Shown: positions 24,108 to 38,100 of the stretch, in pieces
Numbering within the stretch: the first letter of the stretch is position 1
Layout of the letters: the number at the start of each line of letters is the position of its first letter
Origin: Arenicola marina
Taxonomy: Eukaryota; Annelida; Polychaeta; Arenicolidae
Direction: 5' to 3'
Assembly (NCBI GenBank): GCA_964019135.1
Contig: OZ025263.1
Span: forward strand, 37,984,133 to 38,048,132
Length of the DNA: 64,000 nt
Made by a program: the position numbers and the translations under genes
Notes under the pieces: model-generated
Database searches by the model: none
Told to the model about the DNA's origin: nothing
Seen by the model: only the letters and a program-made list of their open reading frames with translations

Positions 24108-27100
24108 TATTATACCCGTACATCCCCGAGAAAGAGAGGTGTAGATGACAGGTGAGGCTATTATACCCGTACATCCCCGAGGAAGAGTGGTGTAGATGAC
24201 AGGTGAGGCTATTATACCCGTACATCCCCGAGGAAGAGTGGTGTAGATGACAGGTGAGGCTATTATACCCGTGCATCCCCGAGTAAGAGGTGTAGATGAC
24301 AGGTGAGGATATTATACCCGTACATCCCCGAGGAAGAGAGGTGTAGGTGACCGGTGAGGCTATTATACCCTACATCCCTGAAGGAGAGAGGTGTAGATAA
24401 CAGGTGAGGCTATTATAACCTACATCCCCGAGGAAGAGAGGTTTTGATGTCAGGTGAGGCTATTATACCCTACATCCCTGAGGAAGAGAGGTGTAGATGA
24501 CAGGTGAGGCTATTATACCCGTACATACCCGAGGAAGAGAGGTGTAGATGACAGGTGAGGCTATTATACCCTAAATCCCTGAGGAAGAGAGGTGTAGATG
24601 ACAGGTGAGGCTATTATACCCGTACATCCCCGAGGAAGAGAGGTGTAGATGACAGGTGAGGCTATTATACCCTACATCCCTGAGGAAGAGAGGTGTAGAT
24701 GACAGGTGAGGCTATTATACCCGTACATCCCCGAGGAAGAGAGGTGTAGATGACAGGTGAGGCTATTATACCCTACATCCCTGAGGAAGAGAGGTGTAGA
24801 TGACAGGTGAGGCTATTATACCCTACATCCCCGAGGAAGAGAGGTGTAGATGACAGGTGAGGCTATTATACCCGTACATCGCCGAGGAAGAGAGGTGTAG
24901 ATGACAGGTGAGGCTATTATACCCGTACATCCCCGAGGAAGAGTGGTGTAGATGACAGGTGAGGCTATTATACCCGTACATCGCCGAGGAAGAGAGGTGT
25001 AGATGACAGGTGAGACTATTATACCCGTACATCCCCGAGGAAGAGAGGTGTAGATGACAGGTGAGGCTATTATACCCGTACATCCCTGAGGAAGAGAGGT
25101 GTAGATGACAGGTGAGGCTATTATACCCGTACATCCCCGAGGAAGAGTGGTGTAGATGACAGGTGAGGCTATTATACCCGTACATCCCTGAGGAAGAGAG
25201 GTGTAGATGACAGGTGAGGCTATTATACCCGTACATCCCAGAGGAAGAGTGGTGTAGATGACAGGTGAGGCTATTATACCCGTACATCCCCGAGGAAGAG
25301 AGTTGTAGATGACAGGTGAGGCTATTATACCCGTACATCCCCGAGGAAGAGTGGTGTAGATGACAGGTGAGGCTATTATACCCGTACATCCCTGAGGAAG
25401 AGAGGTGTAGATGACAGGTGAGGCTATTATACCCGTACATCCCCGAGGAAGAGTGGTGTAGATGACAGGTGAGGCTATTATACCCGTACATCCCTGAGGA
25501 AGAGAGGTGTAGTTGACAGGTGAGGCTATTATACCCGTACATCCCTGAGGAAGAGAGGTGTAGATGACAGGTGAGGCTATTATACCCGTACATCCCCGAG
25601 GAAGAGAGGTGTAGATGACAGGTGAGGCTATTATACCCGTACATCCCCGAGAAAGAGAGGTGTAGATGACAGGTGAGGCTATTATACCCGTACATCCCCG
25701 AGGAAGAGTGGTGTAGATGACAGGTGAGGCTATTATACCCGTACATCCCCGAGGAAGAGTGGTGTAGATGACAGGTGAGGCTATTATACCCGTGCATCCC
25801 CGAGTAAGAGGTGTAGATGACAGGTGAGGATATTATACCCGTACATCCCCGAGGAAGAGAGGTGTAGGTGACCGGTGAGGCTATTATACCCTACATCCCT
25901 GAAGGAGAGAGGTGTAGATAACAGGTGAGGCTATTATAACCTACATCCCCGAGGAAGAGAGGTTTTGATGTCAGGTGAGGCTATTATACCCTACATCCCT
26001 GAGGAAGAGAGGTGTAGATGACAGGTGAGGCTATTATACCCGTACATACCCGAGGAAGAGAGGTGTAGATGACAGGTGAGGCTATTATACCCTAAATCCC
26101 TGAGGAAGAGAGGTGTAGATGACAGGTGAGGCTATTATACCCGTACATCCCCGAGGAAGAGAGGTGTAGATGACAGGTGAGGCTATTATACCCTACATCC
26201 CTGAGGAAGAGAGGTGTAGATGACAGGTGAGGCTATTATACCCGTACATCCCCGAGGAAGAGAGGTGTAGATGACAGGTGAGGCTATTATACCCTACATC
26301 CCTGAGGAAGAGAGGTGTAGATGACAGGTGAGGCTATTATACCCTACATCCCCGAGGAAGAGAGGTGTAGATGACAGGTGAGGCTATTATACCCGTACAT
26401 CGCCGAGGAAGAGAGGTGTAGATGACAGGTGAGGCTATTATACCCGTACATCCCCGAGGAAGAGTGGTGTAGATGACAGGTGAGGCTATTATACCCGTAC
26501 ATCGCCGAGGAAGAGAGGTGTAGATGACAGGTGAGACTATTATACCCGTACATCCCCGAGGAAGAGAGGTGTAGATGACAGGTGAGGCTATTATACCCTT
26601 ACATCCCTGAGGAAGAGAGGTGTAGATGACAGGTGAGGCTATTATACCCGTACATCCCCGAGGAAGAGTGGTGTAGATGACAGGTGAGGCTATTATACCC
26701 GTACATCCCTGAGGAAGAGAGGTGTAGATGACAGGTGAGGCTATTATACCCGTACATCCCAGAGGAAGAGTGGTGTAGATGACAGGTGAGGCTATTATAC
26801 CCGTACATCCCCGAGGAAGAGAGGTGTAGATGACAGGTGAGGCTATTATACCCGTACATCCCTGAGGAAGAGAGGTGTAGATGACAGGTGAGGCTATTAT
26901 ACCCGTACATCCCCGAGGAAGAGAGGTGTAGATGACAGGTGAGGCTATTATACCCGTACATCCCTGAGGAAGAGAGGTGTAGATGACAGGTGAGGCTATT
27001 ATACCCGTACATCCCCGAGGAAGAATGGTGTAGATGACAGGTGAGGCTATTATACCCGTACATCCCTGAGGAAGAGAGGTGTAGATGACAGGTGAGGCTA

Positions 27101-30100
27101 TTATACCCGTACATCCCCGAGGAAGAGTGGTGTAGATGACAGGTGAGGCTATTACACCCGTACATCCCCGAGTAAGAGGTGTAGATGCCAGGTGAGGCTA
27201 TTATACCCGTACATCCCCGAGGAAGAGAGGTGTAGGTGACCGGTGAGGCTATTATACCCTACATCCCTGAAGAAGAGAGGTGTAGATAACAGGTGAGGCT
27301 ATTATAACCTACATCCCCGAGGAAGAGAGGTTTTGATGTCAGGTGAGGCTATTATACCCTACATCCCTTAGGGAGAGAGGTGTAGATGACAGGTGAGGCT
27401 ATTATACCCGTACATCGCCGAGGAAGAGAGGTGTAGATGACAGGTGAGGCTATTATACCCGTACATCCCCGAGGAAGAGAGGTGTAGATGACAGGTGAGG
27501 CTATTATACCCGTACATCCCTGAGGAAGAGAGGTGCAGGTGACCGGTGAGGCTATTATACCCTACATCCCTGAAGAAGAGAGATGTAGATAACAGGTGAG
27601 GCTATTATAACCTACATCCACGAGGAAGAGAGGTGTAGATGACAGGTGAGGTTATTATACCCGGATATCCCCGAGTAAGAGGTGTAGATGACATGTGAGG
27701 CTATTATACCCGTACATCCCCGAGGAAGAGAGGTGTAGATGACAGGTGGGGCTATTATACCCGTACATCCCTTAGGGAGAGAGGTGTAGATGACAGGTGA
27801 GGCTATTATACCCCTACTTCCCCCAGGAAGAGAGGTGTAGATTACAGGTGAGGCTATTATACCCGTACATCCCCGAGTAAGAGGTGTAGATGACAGGTGA
27901 GGCTATTATACCCGTACATCTCCGAGGAAGAGAGGTGTAGATGACAAGTGAGGCTATTATTCCCTACATCCCTGAGGAAGAGAGGTGTAGATGACAGGTG
28001 AGGTTATTATATTGTACATCCCTGAGGAAGACAGATGTAGATGACAGGTGAGGCTATTATACTCTACATCCCTGAGGAAGACAGGTGTAGATGACAGGTG
28101 AGGCTATTATACTCTACATCCCTGAGGAAGAGAGGTGTAGATGACAGGTGAGGCTATTATACCCGTACATCCCTGAGGAAGAGAGGTGTAGATGAGAGGT
28201 GAGGCTATTATACCCTACATTCCTGAGGAAGAGAGGTGTAGATGACAGGTGAGGCTATTATACCCGTACATCCCTGAGGAAGAGAGGTGTAGATGAGAGG
28301 TGAGGCTATTATACCCGTACATCCCTTAGGGAGAGAGGTGTAGATGACATGTGGGGATATTATACCCCTACATCCCCAAAGAAGAGAGGTGTAGATGACA
28401 GGTGAGGCCATTATACCCTACATCCCTGAGGAAGAGAGGTGTAGGTGACCGGTGAGGCTGTTATACCCTACATCCCCGAAGAAGAGAGGTGTAGATAACA
28501 GGTGAGACTATTATAACCTACATCCCTGAGGAAGAGAGGTGTGGATGACAGGTGAGGCTATTATACCCCTACATCCCTGAGGAAGAGTGGTGTAGATGAC
28601 AGGTGAGGCTATTATACCCGTACATCCCCGAGGAAGAGAGGTGTAGATGACAGGTGAGGCTATTATGCCCGTACATCCCTGAGGAAGAGAGGTGTAGGTG
28701 ACCGGTGAGGCTATTATACCCGTACATCCCCGAGGAAGAGAGGTGTAGATGACAGGTGAGGCTATTATACCCGTACATCCCTGAGGAAGAGAGGTGTAGA
28801 TGACAGGTGAGGCTATTATACCCCTACATCCCCAAGGAAGAGAGGTGTAGATGACCGGTGAGGCTATTATACCCTACATCCCTGAAGAAGAGAGGTGTAG
28901 ATAACAGGTGAGGCTATTATAACCTACATCCCCGAGGAAGAGAGGTGTAGATGACAGGTGAGGCTATTATACCCGTACATCCCTGAGGAAGAGAGATGTA
29001 GGTGACCGGTGAGGCTATTATACCCTACATCCCTGAAGAAGAGAGGTGTAGATAACAGGTGAGGCTATTATAACCTACATCCCCGAGGAAGAGAGGTGTA
29101 GATGACAGGTGAGGTTATTATACCCGGATATCCCTGAGGAAGAGAGGTGTAGATGACAGGTGAGGCTATTATACCCGTACATCCCCGAGGAAGAGAGGTG
29201 TAGATGACAGGTGAGGCTATTATACCCGTACATCCCTTAGGGAGAGAGGTGTAGATGACAGGTGAGGCTAATATACCCCTATTTTCCCCAGGAAAAGAGG
29301 TGTAGATGACAGGTGAGGCTATTATACCCGTACATCCCCGAGTAAGAGGTGTAGATGACAGGTGAGGCTATTATACCCGTACATCCCCGAGGAAGAGAGG
29401 TGTAGATGACAGGTGAGGCTATTATACCCGTACATCCCTTAGGGAGAGAGGTGTAGATGACAGGTGAGGCTATTATACCCTACATCCCTGAGGAAGAGAG
29501 GTGTAGATGACAGGTGAGGTTATTATATTGTACATCCCTGAGGAAGACAGGTGTAGATGACAGGTGAGGCTATTATACTCTGCATCCCTGAGGAAGACAG
29601 GTGTAGATGACAGGTGAGGCTATTATACTCTACACCCCTGAGGAAGAGATGTGTAGATGACAGGTGAGGCTATTATACCCGTACATCTCTTTGGGAGAGA
29701 GGTGTTGATGACAGGTGAGGCTATTATACCCTACATTCCTGAGGAAGAGTGGTGTAGATGACAGGTGAGGCTATTATACCCGTACATCCCTGAGGAAGAG
29801 AGATGTAGATGAGAGGTGAGGCTATTATACCGGTACATCCCTTAGGGAGAGAGGTGTAGATGACAGGTGAGGCTGTTATACCCTACATCCCCGAAGAAGA
29901 GTGGTGTAGATAACAGGTGAGACTATTATAACCTACATCCCCGAGGAAGAGAGGTGTAGATGACAGGTGAGGTTATTATGCACGGATATCCCCGAGTAAG
30001 AGGTGTAGATGACAGGTGAGGCTATTATACCCGTACATCCCCGAGGAAGAGAGGTGTAGATGACAGGTGAGGCTATTATACCCGTACATCCCTGAGGAAG

Positions 30101-33100
30101 AGAGGTGTAGATGAGAGGTGAGGCTATTATACCCGTACATCCCTTAGGGAGAGAGGTGTAGATGACATGTGGGGCTATTATACCCCTACATCCCCAAAGA
30201 AGAGAGGTGTAGATGACAGGTGAGGCCATTATACCCTACATCCCTGAGGAAGAGAGGTGTAGGTGACCGGTGAGGCTGTTATACCCTACATCCCCGAAGA
30301 AGAGAGGTGTAGATAACAGGTGAGACTATTATAACCTACATCCCTGAGGAAGAGAGGTGTGGATGACAGGTGAGGCTATTATACCCCTACATCCCTGAGG
30401 AAGAGTGGTGTAGATGACAGGTGAGGCTATTATACCCGTACATCCCCGAGGAAGAGAGGTGTAGATGACAGGTGAGGCTATTATGCCCGTACATCCCTGA
30501 GGAAGAGAGGTGTAGGTGACCGGTGAGGCTATTATACCCGTACATCCCCGAGGAAGAGAGGTGTAGATGACAGGTGAGGCTATTATACCCGTACATCCCT
30601 GAGGAAGAGAGGTGTAGATGACAGGTGAGGCTATTATACCCCTACATCCCCAAGGAAGAGAGGTGTAGATGACCGGTGAGGCTATTATACCCTACATCCC
30701 TGAAGAAGAGAGGTGTAGATAACAGGTGAGGCTATTATAACCTACATCCCCGAGGAAGAGAGGTGTAGATGACAGGTGAGGCTATTATACCCGTACATCC
30801 CTGAGGAAGAGAGATGTAGGTGACCGGTGAGGCTATTATACCCTACATCCCTGAAGAAGAGAGGTGTAGATAACAGGTGAGGCTATTATAACCTACATCC
30901 CCGAGGAAGAGAGGTGTAGATGACAGGTGAGGTTATTATACCCGGATATCCCTGAGGAAGAGAGGTGTAGATGACAGGTGAGGCTATTATACCCGTACAT
31001 CCCCGAGGAAGAGAGGTGTAGATGACAGGTGAGGCTATTATACCCGTACATCCCTTAGGGAGAGAGGTGTAGATGACAGGTGAGGCTAATATACCCCTAT
31101 TTTCCCCAGGAAAAGAGGTGTAGATGACAGGTGAGGCTATTATACCCGTACATCCCCGAGTAAGAGGTGTAGATGACAGGTGAGGCTATTATACCCGTAC
31201 ATCCCCGAGGAAGAGAGGTGTAGATGACAGGTGAGGCTATTATACCCGTACATCCCTTAGGGAGAGAGGTGTAGATGACAGGTGAGGCTATTATACCCTA
31301 CATCCCTGAGGAAGAGAGGTGTAGATGACAGGTGAGGTTATTATATTGTACATCCCTGAGGAAGACAGGTGTAGATGACAGGTGAGGCTATTATACTCTG
31401 CATCCCTGAGGAAGACAGGTGTAGATGACAGGTGAGGCTATTATACTCTACACCCCTGAGGAAGAGATGTGTAGATGACAGGTGAGGCTATTATACCCGT
31501 ACATCTCTTTGGGAGAGAGGTGTTGATGACAGGTGAGGCTATTATACCCTACATTCCTGAGGAAGAGTGGTGTAGATGACAGGTGAGGCTATTATACCCG
31601 TACATCCCTGAGGAAGAGAGATGTAGATGAGAGGTGAGGCTATTATACCGGTACATCCCTTAGGGAGAGAGGTGTAGATGACAGGTGAGGCTGTTATACC
31701 CTACATCCCCGAAGAAGAGTGGTGTAGATAACAGGTGAGACTATTATAACCTACATCCCCGAGGAAGAGAGGTGTAGATGACAGGTGAGGTTATTATGCA
31801 CGGATATCCCCGAGTAAGAGGTGTAGATGACAGGTGAGGCTATTATACCCGTACATCCCCGAGGAAGAGAGGTGTAGATGACAGGTGGGACTATTATACC
31901 CTACATCCCTTAGGGAGAGAGGTGTAGATGACAGGTGAGGCTATTATACCCCTACTTCCCCCAGGAAGAGAGGTGTAGATGACAGGTGAGGCTATTATAC
32001 CCATACATCCCCGAGTAAGAGGTGTAGATGACAGGTGAGGCTATTATACCCGTACATCCTCGAGGAAGAGAGGTGTAGATGACAGGTGAGGCTATTATAC
32101 CCGTACATCCCTTAGGGAGAGAGGTGTAGATGACAGGTGAGGCTATTATACCCTACATCCCTGAGGAAGAGAGGTGTAGATGACAGGTGAGGCTATTATA
32201 TTGTACATCCCTGAGGAAGACAGGTGTAGATGACAGGTGAGGCTATTATACTCTACCTCCCTGAGGAAGACAGGTGTAGATGACAGGTGAGGCTATTATA
32301 CTCTACATCCCTGAGGAAGAGAGGTGTAGATGACAGGTGAGGCTATTATATTGTACATCCCTGAGAAAGAGAGGTGTAGATGACAGGTGAGGCTATTATA
32401 CCCTACATCCCCGAGGAAGAGAGGTGTAGATGACAGGTGAGGCTATTATACCCTACATCCCTGAGGAAGAGAGGTGTAGATGACAGGTAAGGCTATTATA
32501 CCCCTGCATCCCCAAGGAAGAGAGGTGTAGATGACAGGTGAGGCTATTATACCCCTACATCCCTGAGAAAGAGAGGTGTAGATGACAGGTGAGGCTATTA
32601 TATTGTACATCCCTGAGGAAGAGAGGTGTAGATGACAGGTGAGGCTATTATACCCCTACATCCCTGAGGAAGAGAGGTGTAGATGACAGGTGAGGCTATT
32701 ATACCCTACATCCCTGAGGAAGAGAGGTGTAGATGACAGGTGAGGCTATTATACCCGTACATCCCCGAGGAAGAGAGGTGTAGATGACAGGTGAGGCTAT
32801 TATACCCGTGCATCCCCGAGGAAGAGAGGTGTAGATGACAGGTGAGGCTATTATAGCCGTACATACCTTAGGAAGAGAGGTGTAGATGACAGGTGAGGCT
32901 ATTATATTGTACATCCCTGAGGAAGAGAGGTGTAGATGACAGGTGAGGCTATTATACCCGTACATCCCTGAGGAAGAGAGGTGTAGATGACAGGTGAGGC
33001 TATTATACCCGTACATCCCCGAGGAAGAGAGGTGTAGATGACAGATGAGGCTATTTTACCCGTACATACCTTAGGAAGAGAGGTGTAGATGACAGGTGAG

Positions 33101-35118
33101 GCTATTATATTGTACATCCCTGAGGAAGAGAGGTGTAGATGACAGGTGAGGCTATTATATTGTACATCCCTGAGGAAGAGAGGTGTAGATGACAGGTGAG
33201 GCTATTATACCCTACATCCCTGAGGAAGAGAGGTGTAGATGACAGGTGAGGCTATTATATTGTACATCCCTGAGGAAGAGAGGTGTAGATGACAGGTGAG
33301 GCTATTATATTGTACATCCCTGAGGAAGAGAGGTGTAGATGACAGGTGAGGCTATTATACCCTAAATCCCTGAGGAAGAGAGGTGTAGATGACAGGTGAG
33401 GCTATTATATTGTACATCCCTGAGGAAGAGAGGTGTAGATGACAGGTGAGGCTATTATATGGTACATCCCTGAGGAAGAGAGGTGTAGATGCCAGGTGAG
33501 GCTATTATATTGTACATCCCTGAGGAAGAGAGGTGTAGACGACAGGTGAGGCTATTATACCCGTACATCCCTGAGGAAGAGAGGTGTAGATGTCAGGTGA
33601 GGCTATTATACCTTACATCCCTGAGGAAGAGAGGTGTAGATGCCAGGTGAGGCTATTATACCCGTACATCCCTGAGGAAGAGAGGTGTAGATGTCAGGTG
33701 AGGCTATTATATCCTACATCCCTGAGGAAGAGAGGTGTAGATGCCAGGTGAGGCTATTATATTGTACATCCCTGAGGAAGAGAGGTGTAGACGACAGGTG
33801 AGGCTATTATACCCTACATCCCTGAGGAAGAGAGGTGTAGATGACAGGTGAGGCTATTATACCCGTACATCCCTGAGGAAGAGAGGTGTAGATGTCAGGT
33901 GAGGCTATTATACCCTACATCCCTGAGGAAGAGAGGTGTAGATGTCAGGTGAGGCTATTATACCCGTACATCCCTGAGGAAGAGAGGTGTAGATGACAGG
34001 TGAGGCTATTATACCCCTACATCCCTGAGGAAGAGAGGTGTAGATGCCAGGTGAGGCTATTATACCCGTACACCCCCGAGGAAGAGAGGTGTAGATGACA
34101 GGTGAGGCTATTATACCCGTACATCCCTGAGGAAGAGAGGTGTAGATGACAGGTGAGGCTATTATACCCGTACACCCCCGAGGAAGAGAGGTGTAGATGA
34201 CAGGTGAGGCTATTATACCCGTACATCCCTGAGGAAGAGAGGTGTAGATGCCAGGTGAGGCTATTATATTGTACATCCCTGAGGAAGAGAGGTGTAGACG
34301 ACAGGTGAGGCTATTATACCCTACATCCCTGAGGAAGAGAGGTGTAGATGACAGGTGAGGCTATTATACCCGTACATCCCTGAGGAAGAGAGGTGTAGAT
34401 GACAGGTGAGGCTATTATATTGTACATCCCTGAGGAAGAGAGGTGTAGATGCCAGGTGAAGCTATTATACCCGTACATCCCTGAGGAAGAGAGGTGTAGA
34501 TGTCAGGTGAGGCTATTATACCCTACATCCCTGAGGAAGAGAGGTGTAGATGCCAGGTGAGGCTATTATACCCGTACATCCCTGAGGAAGAGAGGTGTGG
34601 ATGTCAGGTGAGGCTATTATACCCTACATCCCTGAGGAAGAGAGGTGTAGATGTCAAGTGAGGCTATTATACCCGTACATCCCTGAGGAAGAGAGGTGTA
34701 GGTGACCGGTGAGGCTATTATACCCTACATCCCTGAAGAAGAGAGGTGTAGATAACAGGTGAGGCTATTATAACCTACATCCCCGAGGAAGAGAGGTTTT
34801 GATGTCAGGTGAGGCTATTATACCCTACATCCCTTAGGGAGAGAGGTGTAGATGACAGGTGAGGCTATTATACCCGTACATCGCCGAGGAAGAGAGGTGT
34901 AGATGACAGGTGAGGCTATTATACCCGTACATCCCCGAGGAAGAAAGGTGTAGATGACAGGTGAGGCTATTATACCCGTACATCCCTGAGGAAGAGAGGT
35001 GCAGGTGACCGGTGAGGCTATTATACCCTACATCCCTGAAGAAGAGAGATGTAGATAACAGGTGAGGCTATTATAACCTACATCCACGAGGAAGAGAGGT
35101 GTAGATGACAGGTGAGGT
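24108..35118. repeat. 11.01-kb tandem duplication, copy B
   Basis: Copy B starts where sequence like that ending at 35118 (GTGAGGTTATTATACCCG) switches to sequence like that starting at 13248. Left-type sequence runs to 24107 (GAGGTT) and right-type from 24119 (CCCGTACATC), so the exchange lies within 24108-24118. The intact form of the left flank, continuing into GGATATCCCCGAG, is seen at 35114-35140. Confidence 0.83.
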
Positions 35119-38100
35119 TATTATACCCGGATATCCCCGAGTAAGAGGTGTAGATGACAGGTGAGGCTATTATACCCGTACATCCCCGAGGAAGAGAGGT
35201 GTAGATGACAGGTGAGGCTATTATACCCGTACATCCCTTAGGGAGAGAGGTGTAGATGACAGGTGAGGCTATTATACCCCTACTTCCCCCAGGAAGAGAG
35301 GTGTAGATTACAGGTGAGGCTATTATACCCGTACATCCCCGAGTAAGAGGTGTAGATGACAGGTGAGGCTATTATACCCGTACATCTCCGAGGAAGAGAG
35401 GTGTAGATGACAAGTGAGGCTATTATTCCCTACATCCCTGAGGAAGAGAGGTGTAGATGACAGGTGAGGTTATTATATTGTACATCCCTGAGGAAGACAG
35501 ATGTAGATGACAGGTGAGGCTATTATACTCTACATCCCTGAGGAAGACAGGTGTAGATGACAGGTGAGGCTATTATACTCTACATCCCTGAGGAAGAGAG
35601 GTGTAGATGACAGGTGAGGCTATTATACCCGTACATCCCTGAGGAAGAGAGGTGTAGATGAGAGGTGAGGCTATTATACCCTACATTCCTGAGGAAGAGA
35701 GGTGTAGATGACAGGTGAGGCTATTATACCCGTACATCCCTGAGGAAGAGAGGTGTAGATGAGAGGTGAGGCTATTATACCCGTACATCCCTTAGGGAGA
35801 GAGGTGTAGATGACATGTGGGGCTATTATACCCCTACATCCCCAAAGAAGAGAGGTGTAGATGACAGGTGAGGCCATTATACCCTACATCCCTGAGGAAG
35901 AGAGGTGTAGGTGACCGGTGAGGCTGTTATACCCTACATCCCCGAAGAAGAGAGGTGTAGATAACAGGTGAGACTATTATAACCTACATCCCTGAGGAAG
36001 AGAGGTGTGGATGACAGGTGAGGCTATTATACCCCTACATCCCTGAGGAAGAGTGGTGTAGATGACAGGTGAGGCTATTATACCCGTACATCCCCGAGGA
36101 AGAGAGGTGTAGATGACAGGTGAGGCTATTATGCCCGTACATCCCTGAGGAAGAGAGGTGTAGGTGACCGGTGAGGCTATTATACCCGTACATCCCCGAG
36201 GAAGAGAGGTGTAGATGACAGGTGAGGCTATTATACCCGTACATCCCTGAGGAAGAGAGGTGTAGATGACAGGTGAGGCTATTATACCCCTACATCCCCA
36301 AGGAACAGAGGTGTAGATGACCGGTGAGGCTATTATACCCTACATCCCTGAAGAAGAGAGGTGTAGATAACAGGTGAGGCTATTATAACCTACATCCCCG
36401 AGGAAGAGAGGTGTAGATGACAGGTGAGGCTATTATACCCGTACATCCCTGAGGAAGAGAGGTGTAGGTGACCGGTGAGGCTATTATACCCTACATCCCT
36501 GAAGAAGAGAGGTGTAGATAACAGGTGAGGCTATTATAACCTACATCCCCGAGGAAGAGAGGTGTAGATGACAGGTGAGGTTATTATACCCGGATATCCC
36601 TGAGGAAGAGAGGTGTAGATGACAGGTGAGGCTATTATACCCGTACATCCCCGAGGAAGAGAGGTGTAGATGACAGGTGAGGCTATTATACCCGTACATC
36701 CCTTAGGGAGAGAGGTGTAGATGACAGGTGAGGCTAATATACCCCTATTTTCCCCAGGAAAAGAGGTGTAGATGACAGGTGAGGCTATTATACCCGTACA
36801 TCACCGAGTAAGAGGTGTAGATGACAGGTGAGGCTATTATACCCGTACATCCCCGAGGAAGAGAGGTGTAGATGACAGGTGAGGCTATTATACCCGTACA
36901 TCCCTTAGGGAGAGAGGTGTAGATGACAGGTGAGGCTATTATACCCTACATCCCTGAGGAAGAGAGGTGTAGATGACAGGTGAGGTTATTATATTGTACA
37001 TCCCTGAGGAAGACAGGTGTAGATGACAGGTGAGGCTATTATACTCTGCATCCCTGAGGAAGACAGGTGTAGATGACAGGTGAGGCTATTATACTCTACA
37101 CCCCTGAGGAAGAGAGGTGTAGATGACAGGTGAGGCTATTATACCCGTACATCTCTTTGGGAGAGAGGTGTTGATGACAGGTGAGGCTATTATACCCTAC
37201 ATTCCTGAGGAAGAGTGGTGTAGATGACAGGTGAGGCTATTATACCCGTACATCCCTGAGGAAGAGAGATGTAGATGAGAGGAGAGGCTATTATACCGGT
37301 ACATCCCTTAGGGAGAGAGGTGTAGATGACAGGTGAGGCTGTTATACCCTACATCCCCGAAGAAGAGTGGTGTAGATAACAGGTGAGACTATTATAACCT
37401 ACATCCCCGAGGAAGAGAGGTGTAGATGACAGGTGAGGTTATTATGCACGGATATCCCCGAGTAAGAGGTGTAGATGACAGGTGAGGCTATTATACCCGT
37501 ACATCCCCGAGGAAGAGAGGTGTAGATGACAGGTGGGACTATTATACCCTACATCCCTTAGGGAGAGAGGTGTAGATGACAGGTGAGGCTATTATACCAC
37601 TACTTCCCCCAGGAAGAGAGGTGTAGATGACAGGTGAGGCTATTATACCCATACATCCCCGAGTAAGAGGTGTAGATGACAGGTGAGGCTATTATACCCG
37701 TACATCCTCGAGGAAGAGAGGTGTAGATGACAGGTGAGGCTATTATACCCGTACATCCCTTAGGGAGAGAGGTGTAGATGACAGGTGAGGCTATTATACC
37801 CTACATCCCTGAGGAAGAGAGGTGTAGATGACAGGTGAGGCTATTATATTGTACATCCCTGAGGAAGACAGGTGTAGATGACAGGTGAGGCTATTATACT
37901 CTACCTCCCTGAGGAAGACAGGTGTAGATGACAGGTGAGGCTATTATACTCTACATCCCTGAGGAAGAGAGGTGTAGATGACAGGTGAGGCTATTATATT
38001 GTACATCCCTGAGAAAGAGAGGTGTAGATGACAGGTGAGGCTATTATACCCTACATCCCCGAGGAAGAGAGGTGTAGATGACAGGTGAGGCTATTATACC

